A DNA stretch of 64,000 nt from Microbacterium sp. CH12i (GTDB lineage Bacteria; Actinomycetota; Actinomycetes; Actinomycetales; Microbacteriaceae), in NCBI RefSeq assembly GCF_000685355.1, contig NZ_JHET01000004.1, positions 124,001-188,000 on the forward strand, in the 5' to 3' direction. The notes beneath the pieces are model-generated. The model worked only from the letters and a program-made list of their open reading frames with translations. It was not told where the DNA came from and ran no database searches. Positions within the stretch are counted from its first letter, which is position 1; each line of letters begins with the position of its first letter. A program made the position numbers and the translations under genes. This document shows, in pieces, positions 13,411-21,280 of this stretch.

Positions 13411-13630
13411 TCAGGAACGCCTGTGCGCACGTGTGACCCTTAGTAGAAACAGGATCACGAGCACAGCGAGTGCACCAACACCGATGATGGGCGCAATTTC
13501 ACCGACGTCATTGCCGGTTCATCGGCGGGCGAGGCGTCTCTATCTGCATCGGCGTGCCCTGCACAGATGCCGCGATCATCATGATCATGAAAAGTCCGAT
13601 CACGGACCCGAGAACTGCGATGCGCTTCAT
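13411..13630 (-). CDS. Small two-helix membrane protein, reconstructed across two frame breaks
   Basis: As written, the frame from the ATG at 13630 encodes MKRIAVLGSVIGLFMIMM and stops early. If one G is restored near 13558 (CAGGGCAC to CAGGGGCAC) and one near 13508 (ATGACG to ATGGACG), a 73-residue protein results. It has a basic start, an N-terminal hydrophobic helix, an Asp/Ala-rich linker and a second helix (IAPIIGVGALAVLVILFLL), ending in a basic tail at 13411. Both repairs are the same kind of lost base seen in known genes here, which is why I trust it moderately. Function is unknown. It lies between uvrA and a MarR gene. Confidence 0.5.
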
Positions 13631-13695
13631 CACGCTCGCCGATCGAGAATCGGTGTGGCGCGGCGCATAATCTCACCCTACGGTGAGACGACACG

Positions 13696-14133
13696 TCACA
13701 CAGGTACGCGACCCGCGAATGGGGATAACCCGTCTCTAAGAGCGGTGATCTGCTCGATGTTCATATGGACAGCTGCCATCACCTGACGCGGCACGTCGAC
13801 GGCGCGTTCCCGCAATGCCCTACCGGCATTGGTGAGGCGGATCTCCAGGCGACGCTCGTCTTCACTACTGCGGTTGCGCGCAATGAGCCCTTCCTTCTCG
13901 AGACGCTTCACCAGGGGTGATGCCGTTGCGGGGTCAAGAGCAAGATCGGCCGCCAGATCACTGAGAGTGCGGGGTGATCGCTCCCAGAGCGCGAGCATGA
14001 CGAGGTACTGCGGGTGCGTGAGGCCCAACGGCTCAAGGATCGGCCGATAGATCGCCACGACGTTGCGAGCGGCCGTCACAAGTGCGAAGCAAAGCTGATT
14101 CTCGAGCTTGAGCATCTCATCGGAATTGGTCAC
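13696..14133 (-). CDS. MarR-family regulator, OhrR-like
   Basis: 145-residue winged-helix repressor of the MarR family. The wing and recognition helix region is DLALDPATASPLVKRLEKEGLI followed by SSEDERRLEIRLT. The N-terminus LENQLCFALV places a cysteine at residue 15, the position of the peroxide-sensing cysteine of OhrR, and suggests oxidant sensing. No ohr gene is adjacent; the divergent partner is a small Cys/His protein. The start is GTG at 14133, six bases after TAGAAT (14145-14140), so it is probably leaderless. A 13-base palindrome lies in the shared promoter region. Confidence 0.85.
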   Translation of the reverse strand: MTNSDEMLKLENQLCFALVTAARNVVAIYRPILEPLGLTHPQYLVMLALWERSPRTLSDLAADLALDPATASPLVKRLEKEGLIARNRSSEDERRLEIRLTNAGRALRERAVDVPRQVMAAVHMNIEQITALRDGLSPFAGRVPV

Positions 14134-14153
14134 ATCCTGATTCTATATCTCGC

Positions 14154-14166
14154 ACTAATCATTAGT
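14154..14166. promoter_or_regulatory. Palindromic operator between marR and the small Cys/His gene
   Basis: ACTAATCATTAGT is a perfect inverted repeat with 6-base arms around a central C. It lies just upstream of the marR -10 box on one side and abuts the -10 box of the plus-strand gene on the other. Position and symmetry suit binding by a MarR dimer and repression of both directions. Confidence 0.65.
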
Positions 14167-14171
14167 ACACT
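14166..14171 (+). promoter_or_regulatory. -10 box of leaderless small Cys/His gene
   Basis: TACACT fits TANNNT and ends seven bases before the ATG at 14179. No ribosome-binding site is present, so transcription probably starts at the start codon. Confidence 0.55.
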
Positions 14172-14178
14172 ATTGAAT

Positions 14179-14421
14179 ATGTCGAGCAATCCAGACCGAG
14201 TGCCGTTGCGCACGCGCATCCGTGAAGCGGGCGGGCTCTATCGCTGGTTCAACACGAACCTGATCCGGCTGGCGGGCCCGGCAGCCGTCGGCCCCTATGA
14301 GGCGACGCCTCCGCCCTCCGCGGCGCAGCGCGCCGAGCGGGCGTGCCCGCTGTGCGGGCATCCGATGACAGAGCACGTGATCGATCGATCGGGCCCGAAG
14401 CCACTGATGCACTGCCCCTGA
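14179..14421 (+). CDS. Small conserved protein with CxxC/HC motif
   Basis: 80-residue protein, basic and hydrophobic in the first half, with a C-terminal CPLCGHPM (Cys56, Cys59, His61) and a terminal HCP (His78, Cys79). These residues could bind one zinc ion like a short zinc ribbon. From memory, similar small proteins occur in related actinobacteria, but I know of no function. It is divergent from a MarR/OhrR-like gene with a palindrome between, so a redox- or metal-linked role is a reasonable guess, not a finding. Its stop codon is inside a 3 x 16-base tandem repeat. Confidence 0.75.
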   Translation: MSSNPDRVPLRTRIREAGGLYRWFNTNLIRLAGPAAVGPYEATPPPSAAQRAERACPLCGHPMTEHVIDRSGPKPLMHCP

Positions 14422-14466
14422 GTGGCACGGGTCATGAGTGGCACCGCCCATGAGCGGCACTGGTCT
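14419..14466. repeat. 3 x 16-base tandem repeat between two convergent stops
   Basis: Three contiguous 16-base units: TGAGTGGCACGGGTCA, TGAGTGGCACCGCCCA and TGAGCGGCACTGGTCT. The first begins with the TGA stop of the upstream plus-strand gene, and the last ends one base before the stop of the minus-strand TfoX-like gene. The repeat therefore fills the whole convergent gap. Confidence 0.85.
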
Positions 14467-14796
14467 CTAATTTCCGGCGGCGCTTTCTCTGGCCGCGTCT
14501 ATCCAGAACACCAGAGCGTCGTCAGTTTCGATGGCCGCCGGCGCAACATCGAGCCAGCTCGGGCCCATCGTCTTCGCGCCCATCACCGCCACAGTGACAC
14601 CCGGCTCGATTAGAAGCTCGACGCCCCGCTCTTCGGCGACACGCACGAGAAGCACTCCCTCTTTGCGCGTGCCAACGAGGATTCGCCCATCCAACAAGAA
14701 GGCGCGCGTGCCGAACATCCGTTTCTCTTCCAGACCGGGCTCGGACATCAACAGTGCCCGCACCCGATCGGCCAATTCGATGGCCGCAGCATCCAT
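14467..14796 (-). CDS. TfoX N-terminal domain protein
   Basis: 109-residue single-domain protein of the TfoX/Sxy N-terminal family: KRMFGTRAFLLDGRILVG is the family signature, followed by a beta-rich core and a WLDVAPAAI segment. In gammaproteobacteria the full TfoX is a competence regulator; stand-alone N-terminal domains like this are widespread and unstudied, so no competence role is claimed. A GAGGAC ribosome-binding site precedes the ATG. It is downstream of uvrB's stop region on the other side and convergent with the small Cys/His gene. Confidence 0.8.
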   Translation of the reverse strand: MDAAAIELADRVRALLMSEPGLEEKRMFGTRAFLLDGRILVGTRKEGVLLVRVAEERGVELLIEPGVTVAVMGAKTMGPSWLDVAPAAIETDDALVFWIDAARESAAGN

Positions 14797-14813
14797 GACC
14801 GGCGTCCTCGCCC

Positions 14814-16889
14814 CTAGGCGTGACCTGCGCGCTCCATGGCACGCAGCTCTTTCTTGAGGTCTTGCACTTCATCGCGCAGCCGGCCGGCGAGTTCGAACTT
14901 CAGCTCTGAGGCCGCGGCCAGCATTTGATCTGAGAGGTCCTGGATCGTCGCTTCGAGTTGCTCGGCGCCCTCTGCGGCAAGACCTTGGCGGCGGAGGCGC
15001 GGCGTAGGGCTCTTGCCCTTGCCCGTTTTCGAATTGGCTCTGCTGCGCATCATGTCTTGCGTATCGGATGCTTCACGCGCCAGCGCATCGGTGATGTCGG
15101 CGATCTTCTTGCGCAACGGCTGCGGGTCGATCCCCCGCTCCTTGTTGTACGCGACCTGCTTCTCGCGCCTACGATCGGTCTCGTCGATCGCCTTCGCCAT
15201 CGAATCGGTCATCCGGTCGGCGTACATGTGCACCTGACCGGACACGTTTCGCGCGGCACGACCGATCGTCTGGATAAGCGAGGTGCCCGAACGCAGGAAC
15301 CCCTCTTTATCAGCATCCAGAATCGCGACCAGAGATACTTCGGGGAGGTCGAGACCCTCTCGGAGCAGGTTGATACCGACGAGGACGTCGTAGACACCCG
15401 CGCGCAGTTCAGTGAGCAATTCGACACGACGGAGAGTGTCGACATCGGAATGCAGGTATCGCACCCGCACCCCGTGCTCGCCCAAGAAGTCGGTGAGCTC
15501 TTCTGCCATCTTCTTGGTAAGTGTCGTGACGAGAACACGCTCGTTGCGCTCGACCCTGAGACGGATCTCCTCGAGCAAATCGTCGATCTGCCCCTTCGAG
15601 GGCTTGACGATGATCTCGGGGTCGACGAGTCCTGTCGGACGGATGATTTGCTCGACCACGCCGTCAGCGATGCCCATCTCGTACTTACCCGGGGTCGCCG
15701 AGAGGTACACCGTCTGGCCAATACGGTTCTTGAACTCATCCCAGCGCAGCGGACGGTTATCCATCGCGCTCGGCAGCCGGAAACCGTGGTCGACAAGGGT
15801 GCGTTTGCGCGAAGCGTCGCCCTCGTACATTGCGCCGATCTGCGGCACCGTCGCGTGTGACTCATCAATTACGAGCAGGAAGTCATCGGGGAAAAAGTCG
15901 AGCAGCGTGTGCGGCGGCTCACCCGGCATACGTCCATCCATGTGGCGGGAGTAGTTCTCGATGCCGGAACAGAATCCGAGCTGCTGCAACATCTCGAGGT
16001 CAAACGTCGTGCGCATGCGCAGTCGTTGCGCTTCGAGAAGCTTGCCCTGGCGTTCGAATTCAGCCAGTCGTTCGGCGAGCTCGTGTTCGATGGTACCGAT
16101 GGCACGCTGGACCACGTCAGTGCCGGCAACATAGTGCGATGCCGGGAAGATCGGCACGGAATCAAGCTTCTCGATGACGTCACCGGTAAGCGGATGCAGC
16201 GAATAGAGCCCCTCGATCTCATCGCCGAATAGCTCGATACGGATCGCGCTCTCTTCGTAGACCGGAATGATCTCGATCGTGTCGCCGCGCACTCTGAAGT
16301 TGCCGCGCGAGAAGTCGACGTCGTTGCGGTTGTACTGCATCGCGATGAACTGCCGAATCAGCGCGTCACGGTCGTAGCGCTCCCCCACCTGCAGCGCCAC
16401 CATCGCGCGGAGGTATTCTTCAGGGGCCCCGAGACCGTAGATGCACGAAACTGTGGAGACCACGACCACGTCTCGTCTGCTCAGCAGGGAGTTCGTCGTC
16501 GAGTGCCGAAGCCTCTCGACCTCAGCGTTGACCGAAGAGTCCTTCTCAATGAAGGTGTCAGTCTGTGGCACGTACGCCTCTGGCTGGTAGTAGTCGTAGT
16601 ACGAGACGAAGTACTCAACCGCGTTGTTCGGCATCAGCTCGCGGAACTCGTTCGCCAACTGCGCGGCGAGCGTCTTGTTGTGCGCCATGACCAGTGTCGG
16701 GCGTTGCACCTGTTCGATCAGCCAGGCGGTGGTCGCCGACTTTCCGGTACCTGTCGCGCCGAGCAGCACCACGTCTGTCTCGCCTGCGTTGATGCGCGCT
16801 GCGAGGTCAGCGATCGCCTGCGGCTGGTCGCCAGCGGGCATGTACTCGCTCACAACCTCGAAGGGGCGGACGCTGCGCGTAGTTTGCAT
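14814..16889 (-). CDS. uvrB: Excinuclease ABC subunit B
   Basis: 691-residue UvrB, the helicase-like damage verifier of nucleotide excision repair. The Walker A is GATGTGKS at residues 44-51. The [12 protein letters not shown] beta-hairpin that inserts between DNA strands is present, as are DEXX-type motifs, the QTIGRAARN motif VI region and a C-terminal UVR domain that binds UvrC ([27 protein letters not shown]). The frame is continuous and the length normal. The start is ATG, six bases after a TACGCT -10 box, so the mRNA is probably leaderless and controlled by the same promoter type as uvrA. Confidence 0.97.
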   Translation of the reverse strand: MQTTRSVRPFEVVSEYMPAGDQPQAIADLAARINAGETDVVLLGATGTGKSATTAWLIEQVQRPTLVMAHNKTLAAQLANEFRELMPNNAVEYFVSYYDYYQPEAYVPQTDTFIEKDSSVNAEVERLRHSTTNSLLSRRDVVVVSTVSCIYGLGAPEEYLRAMVALQVGERYDRDALIRQFIAMQYNRNDVDFSRGNFRVRGDTIEIIPVYEESAIRIELFGDEIEGLYSLHPLTGDVIEKLDSVPIFPASHYVAGTDVVQRAIGTIEHELAERLAEFERQGKLLEAQRLRMRTTFDLEMLQQLGFCSGIENYSRHMDGRMPGEPPHTLLDFFPDDFLLVIDESHATVPQIGAMYEGDASRKRTLVDHGFRLPSAMDNRPLRWDEFKNRIGQTVYLSATPGKYEMGIADGVVEQIIRPTGLVDPEIIVKPSKGQIDDLLEEIRLRVERNERVLVTTLTKKMAEELTDFLGEHGVRVRYLHSDVDTLRRVELLTELRAGVYDVLVGINLLREGLDLPEVSLVAILDADKEGFLRSGTSLIQTIGRAARNVSGQVHMYADRMTDSMAKAIDETDRRREKQVAYNKERGIDPQPLRKKIADITDALAREASDTQDMMRSRANSKTGKGKSPTPRLRRQGLAAEGAEQLEATIQDLSDQMLAAASELKFELAGRLRDEVQDLKKELRAMERAGHA

Positions 16890-16895
16890 TACTCC

Positions 16896-16918
16896 AGCGT
16901 AAACGGAGCCTCAGACAT
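16896..16918 (-). promoter_or_regulatory. uvrB promoter, PafBC/RecA-NDp-like
   Basis: Read on the minus strand: ATGTCTGAG (16918-16910), eight bases, TACGCT (16901-16896), six bases, uvrB ATG. Six of nine positions match TTGTCRGTG and the spacing to the TANNNT box is exactly eight, as at uvrA. Confidence 0.6.
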
Positions 16919-16931
16919 CGGGGCCGCGGCA

Positions 16932-16937
16932 TATAGT
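16932..16937 (+). promoter_or_regulatory. -10 box of leaderless DUF4126 gene
   Basis: TATAGT, six bases before the GTG at 16944. No ribosome-binding site is present, so the transcript is likely leaderless. It is back to back with the uvrB promoter in a 54-base intergenic region. Confidence 0.6.
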
Positions 16938-16943
16938 AGGGCC

Positions 16944-17585
16944 GTGATCGAGTTCCTGATCGGCTCCAGCCTCGCAGCATCCGCCGGGCTCAACGCGTGG
17001 ATGCCGCTCTTCCTCCTGGGCTTGGCAGATCGCTTTCTGCCTGCTGTGTCGCTTCCGGCTGGCTGGTCGTGGATCTCCAGCGACATCGCCCTATGGATCC
17101 TCGGCGTGCTCCTTCTCCTTGAGATCATCGCCGACAAGATTCCCGCGTTAGATTCGATCAACGATGTCGTCCAGAGCGTGCTGCGTCCGGCCGCGGGCGG
17201 CATCGTGTTCGGCGCTGGCTCAAGTTCACAGACCGTCGCAGTCGACGACCCCACCTCATTCTTCTCCGAGAACACGTGGGTGCCGATCGTCACGGGCATC
17301 GTGATCGCGCTCATCGTCCACGTTGTCAAGGCCAGCGCTCGCGTGGCAGCCAATACCGTCACTGGTGGTCTCGCTGCCCCAGTTCTCAGCACAGCGGAGG
17401 ATGGAGCATCCTTCCTGCTGGCCGCACTCGCGATCATCGTCCCAGTGCTCGCCGGACTGCTCCTGCTCGGGCTGATAGTCGCCGTGGTGATCCTGTTCCG
17501 TCGGCACCGTCAGCGCAAAACCGGGCGCACGGTCAGAGCGATGGATCCGAGCGACGGTCCGGACGCAGCAGCACCGCCGCGATGA
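16944..17585 (+). CDS. DUF4126 integral membrane protein
   Basis: 213-residue membrane protein matching the DUF4126 family: an N-terminal SLAASAGLNAWMPLFLLGL helix, several further hydrophobic helices and a short basic, Pro-rich C-terminal tail. No catalytic motif is apparent and the function is unknown. The GTG at 16944 is chosen because a TATAGT box ends six bases before it. Its 3' end overlaps the 3' end of the MFS gene on the other strand by 53 bases. It is divergent from uvrB with only 54 bases between the starts. Confidence 0.8.
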   Translation: MIEFLIGSSLAASAGLNAWMPLFLLGLADRFLPAVSLPAGWSWISSDIALWILGVLLLLEIIADKIPALDSINDVVQSVLRPAAGGIVFGAGSSSQTVAVDDPTSFFSENTWVPIVTGIVIALIVHVVKASARVAANTVTGGLAAPVLSTAEDGASFLLAALAIIVPVLAGLLLLGLIVAVVILFRRHRQRKTGRTVRAMDPSDGPDAAAPPR

Positions 17586-18758
17586 CCGCCGCGATCCCGG
17601 CCATCACGATGACAACGGCCAAGAACCACTCCCAGCCCGCCTGACCGAAGACGACACCGAGGGCCCAGCCGAACAGACTTGATCCGGCGTAATAGGCGAA
17701 GTAGTAGAGCGCCGGCGCTGTGCGCGGCTCTCCGGGGCCGCGAGAACTGGCGCCCAGCTCGATGCGATCGCATGCGCGCCGAAGAAGCCGGCGGTAAAGA
17801 CGACGAGTCCAACCAGGATGACCGCAGGCACCGGCACGAGCATGAGCCCCGCTCCCGCGATGAACGTGCTGATCGATCCGAGCAGCACGTTTCGCCGTCC
17901 CAGCCACGTGGACAGCGAACCGGCCCACGGCGAGGAGATCGTCCCGGCCAAGTACGCGAGGAAGAGAAGCGTGACCAGCCACACCGGCAGCAGGAAGGGC
18001 GGCGCGATGAGGTGAAAGCCGAGGTAGTTGTACACGGCCACGAAAGCACCCATCAGCAGGAAGCCCTGCGCATACAACGCGAGCAGACGGGGCGAGCGCA
18101 GCGGACGGATAAGTCGCGCGAGCATTCCGGGCCCCACATCCGTTCGCATCCGTCCTGGAATGAAACGCTGTGCCTTCGGCACCAGCCAGAGGAACAGCAC
18201 CGCGGCGATGGTGCAGAACGCGGTGACGCTCCACACACCGACGCGCCAGTCGAAGATCTCCCCCAAGGGACCTGCAACCAGACGACCGGACAGGCCTCCG
18301 ACCGTCGTACCGGCGGTGTAACTGCCCGCAGCTGCAGCCACATGTCGTGGGTGCACCTCTTCGCTCAGGTAGGCGAGCGCCACCGCGGGTACGGCACCCA
18401 GCGCGAGCCCCTCACCCAGCCGCAGCGTGAGCAGCACCGTGATCTCGGTGCTCAACGGTGCGGCAAGACCGAACGCTGTCGCGGCAATGATGCCGATCGC
18501 CATCGCCGGCACCCTACCGATCCGATCGGCAACAAGTGACCACGGAATCACGGCGGCGGCGATGCCGAGAGTTGCGGCGGACACGGTCAGTGCCGCGGTC
18601 GATGGTGCCACGCCGAGATCTGCCGCAACCTGTGGCAGCACGGCCTGCAGTGAGTACAGCTGGGCGAAGGTCGCCACACCCGCGAAGAACAGCCCGACGA
18701 TGAGCCGCCTGTACGATCTGGTCCGGGGAAGGTGGCCGGCGAAGCCTTCGGCGCTCAC
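17533..18758 (-). CDS. MFS transporter (one-base frame break near 17754)
   Basis: Major facilitator superfamily efflux-type transporter, about 408 residues and 12 predicted helices once repaired. The first ten helices read from 18758, including the GVAPSTAALTVSAATLG start region and the loop VADRIGRVP. The frame breaks after GFFGAHAIASSW, and the last two helices (YYFAYYAGSSLFGWALG and onward) read in another frame to 17533. Restoring one G in the GGG run at 17753-17755 (TGGGCGCC) joins them. The substrate is unknown; the sequence resembles the YnfM/arabinose-efflux type. The start overlaps the coaE stop as GTGA. Confidence 0.85.
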
Positions 18759-19363
18759 TCCCCCGTGAGCTTCTTCCAGAGAGCATCCACCTGATCGCGG
18801 GTGTGCTCCAGCGTGCCGGCCGTGTCGATCACCACATCGGCGATTGCGAGCCTTTTCTCGTCCGACACCTGGGCGCTGATGCGATCCTGTGCCGCTTGCG
18901 CGTCCATACCGCGCAATTCGATGAGTCGGCGTAGCCGTTCCTCTGCCGGAGCATGCGCGACGACGATCCTGTCCCAGGGGTCGTCAGCCCGAGCTTCGAC
19001 GAGCAACGGAACGTCGTAGACGACGACTGCTGCCGAATCTGCGTCGAACGCGGCATCCATCCGGCGCTTGGATTCGACGCGCACCGCAGGGTGCACGATG
19101 CCGTTCAGTCGCGCGAGCGCCTCAGGGTCGGAGAACACCCGGGCGCCGAGCGCCGCACGATCTAACGCTCCTGATGCGTCGATGATGTCATCACCGAACG
19201 CTGCGGCCATCTCCTGCAGGACAGCTGAACCAGGCGCCTGCACATCGCGCACGATCTGATCCGCATCGACGACGACGGCACCGTGCTCTTCGAGACGGCG
19301 AGCGATCGTGGACTTTCCGGATGCGATTCCGCCGGTCAGCGCGATGAGAGGCATGGCTCCCAT
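18755..19363 (-). CDS. coaE: Dephospho-CoA kinase
   Basis: 202-residue CoaE, the last enzyme of coenzyme A synthesis, which phosphorylates dephospho-CoA at the ribose 3'-hydroxyl. The P-loop GGIASGKST is at residues 11-19, with DADQIVRDV and the lid/CoA region DVPLLVEARADDPWD behind it. The start may be the ATG at 19363 or the one three codons later (MPLIALTGG). The stop overlaps the MFS start by four bases, so the two are coupled. In many actinobacteria coaE lies near rpsA and uvrB, as here. Confidence 0.95.
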   Translation of the reverse strand: MGAMPLIALTGGIASGKSTIARRLEEHGAVVVDADQIVRDVQAPGSAVLQEMAAAFGDDIIDASGALDRAALGARVFSDPEALARLNGIVHPAVRVESKRRMDAAFDADSAAVVVYDVPLLVEARADDPWDRIVVAHAPAEERLRRLIELRGMDAQAAQDRISAQVSDEKRLAIADVVIDTAGTLEHTRDQVDALWKKLTGE

Positions 19364-19394
19364 TTTGGCACGCGGCGTGAGACGTGCACGCCGC

Positions 19395-19979
19395 TCAGCG
19401 GGCGAGCAGCTGACGCCGCGAGCTGATCACTCCGGTGTCGAATCCGGCCAGGTGCAGGCCGCCGTGGAAGCGTGCGTGTTCGATCTTGATGCAGCGATCC
19501 ATGACGACCGAGAGCCCTGAATCCTCGGCGATCGCGGCAGCATCTTCATTCCACGAGCCCAGCTGCAGCCAGAGCGCCTTCGCGCCCACGTCGATCGCTT
19601 CCTGTGCGACGCCAGGAAGATCGTCATGCCGACGAAATACGTCGACGATGTCGGGAACGACCGGCAGATCTGCCAGCGACGCGTAGACGGGCTGTCCGAG
19701 AATCTCGGTCTCGCGCGGGTTGACGAGATAGACGTCATACGGCGAGCTGGAGAGCAGGTATGTGGTCACGAAGTACGAGGCTCGCGAGGGATTGTTCGAC
19801 GCGCCGACGATGGCGACGGACTTCGACCGGCGCAGTAGCGCAAACCGCTCCTGCTGGTTCGGGCTCTCCCATGTGCGGCCAGCGACGGCAGGCGCGGCAC
19901 CCGGCAGCGCACAGGCGACAGCATCCGTGGGCGTGGGAAGAGCACAAGAATCTGCTGTCGCGGGAATGGAGGAGTTCAT
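19395..19979 (-). CDS. CoA-binding (YccU-like) Rossmann protein
   Basis: 194-residue protein with an N-terminal extension of about 45 residues and then a CoA-binding Rossmann domain: VAIVGASNNPSR at about 54-65, YLVNPRETEILGQPVY in the middle, and the typical WLQLGSWNEDAAAIAEDSG-type segment and DRCIKIEHAR near the end. Domains of this kind bind acyl-CoA or CoA, but no reaction is established for this group. It is last in the operon, coupled to metY through an ATGA overlap, which suggests a link to homocysteine synthesis. Confidence 0.85.
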   Translation of the reverse strand: MNSSIPATADSCALPTPTDAVACALPGAAPAVAGRTWESPNQQERFALLRRSKSVAIVGASNNPSRASYFVTTYLLSSSPYDVYLVNPRETEILGQPVYASLADLPVVPDIVDVFRRHDDLPGVAQEAIDVGAKALWLQLGSWNEDAAAIAEDSGLSVVMDRCIKIEHARFHGGLHLAGFDTGVISSRRQLLAR

Positions 19980-21280
19980 CGGGTCGTTCCTGTCGCCTCG
20001 GTGAGAGCCTGATCCAGGTCCCAGATGATGTCTTCCGGGTCTTCGAGCCCCACGGAGATGCGGATGAGATCGGGTCGCACACCCGCCGCAGCGAGTTGGG
20101 CTTCGCTGAGCTGTCGATGCGTCGTGGATGCCGGGTGGATGACGAGGGTTCGGGCATCGCCGATGTTCGCGAGGTGTGAGGCGAGCTGCAGGTTCTCGAT
20201 CACCGCTTCACCGGCGCTGCGGCCGTCCTCCGCGGCGACTCCGAATGCGAACACCGATCCAGGCCCGAGCGGAAGATACTTGGCGGCACGCTCATAGTGC
20301 GGGTGCGCTTCGAGCCCTGCCCAGGTGACATAAGAGACGCGCGGATCCGCGTCCAGCCAGTCCGCGACGATGCGCGCGTTCGCGAGGTGAGCGTCGATGC
20401 GCTGCGGCAGTGTCTCGACGCCCTGCAACAGGTTGAATGCCGACTGCGGGCTGAGTGCCGGACCGATATCGCGCAGCTGCTCAGAGCGGAGCTTGGTGAG
20501 GAAGCCGTACTCGCCGAAGTTGTCCCACCATTTGATGCCACCATAGGAATCGACGGGCTCGGTCATCTGCGGGAACTTGCCGTTGCCCCAATCGAAGGTG
20601 CCCTTCTCGATCACTACGCCACCCAGCGTCGTGCCGTGGCCACCGAGGAACTTCGTCACCGAGTGGATGACAATATCAGCGCCGTGCTCGAGCGGTCGGA
20701 CGAGATAGGGCGTCGCGAGTGTCGCGTCAACGACGAGCGGAACGCCCGCCTCGTGCGCAACGGCAGCAAGCCCTTCGATGTCTGCGATCTCGCCGGACGG
20801 GTTGCCAATCATCTCGACGTACACAACTTTGGTCTCCGGGCGGATCGCCGCAGCGAAGTCGGCCGGATCGCTGGACGGCACGAACGTCGTCTCGACGCCG
20901 AAGCGCCGCAGCGTGACATCCAGCTGCGTGACGGTGCCGCCGTACAGCTGCGCGGATGCGACGACGTGGTCCCCCGCGCCGACGAGGGCCGCGAACGTAA
21001 TGAATTCCGCGCTCATGCCGGATGCTGTTGCCACAGCGCCGATTCCACCCTCGAGCGATGCGAGGCGCTCCTCCAGCGCTGCGACGGTGGGGTTACCGAT
21101 CCGCGAGTAGATGTTGCCGTATTTCTGCAACGCGAAGAGGTTTCCGGCATCCGCGGCATCGTCGAAGACGAACGACGTCGTCTGGTAAATGGGCACGGCA
21201 CGAGCGCCGGTCGATGCGTCTGGCGTGCCGCCTGCGTGGAGTGCTCTGGTACGGAATCCGAAGCGGTGTTCTTCTGTCAT
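19976..21280 (-). CDS. metY: O-acetylhomoserine sulfhydrylase (aminocarboxypropyltransferase)
   Basis: 434-residue PLP enzyme of the Cys/Met metabolism family that makes homocysteine from O-acetylhomoserine and sulfide. The PLP lysine is Lys210 in [10 protein letters not shown]; Asp185 in VVDATLATP supports the PLP ring nitrogen, and YSRIGNPT is at 58-65. The length and the long [18 protein letters not shown] insertion fit MetY rather than MetB or MetC. The ATG at 21280 is chosen because it overlaps the acs stop as ATGA; an in-frame upstream start lies inside acs. It has acs upstream and a CoA-binding protein downstream in one coupled operon. Confidence 0.93.
   Translation of the reverse strand: MTEEHRFGFRTRALHAGGTPDASTGARAVPIYQTTSFVFDDAADAGNLFALQKYGNIYSRIGNPTVAALEERLASLEGGIGAVATASGMSAEFITFAALVGAGDHVVASAQLYGGTVTQLDVTLRRFGVETTFVPSSDPADFAAAIRPETKVVYVEMIGNPSGEIADIEGLAAVAHEAGVPLVVDATLATPYLVRPLEHGADIVIHSVTKFLGGHGTTLGGVVIEKGTFDWGNGKFPQMTEPVDSYGGIKWWDNFGEYGFLTKLRSEQLRDIGPALSPQSAFNLLQGVETLPQRIDAHLANARIVADWLDADPRVSYVTWAGLEAHPHYERAAKYLPLGPGSVFAFGVAAEDGRSAGEAVIENLQLASHLANIGDARTLVIHPASTTHRQLSEAQLAAAGVRPDLIRISVGLEDPEDIIWDLDQALTEATGTTR

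Noticed and set aside
13365..13420. LexA-type SOS box upstream of uvrA
   Set aside because: A GTTC-AG-GAAC palindrome occurs here, but actinobacterial LexA sites read GAAC-4 bases-GTTC. The order is reversed and the spacing is wrong. None is seen above uvrB either.
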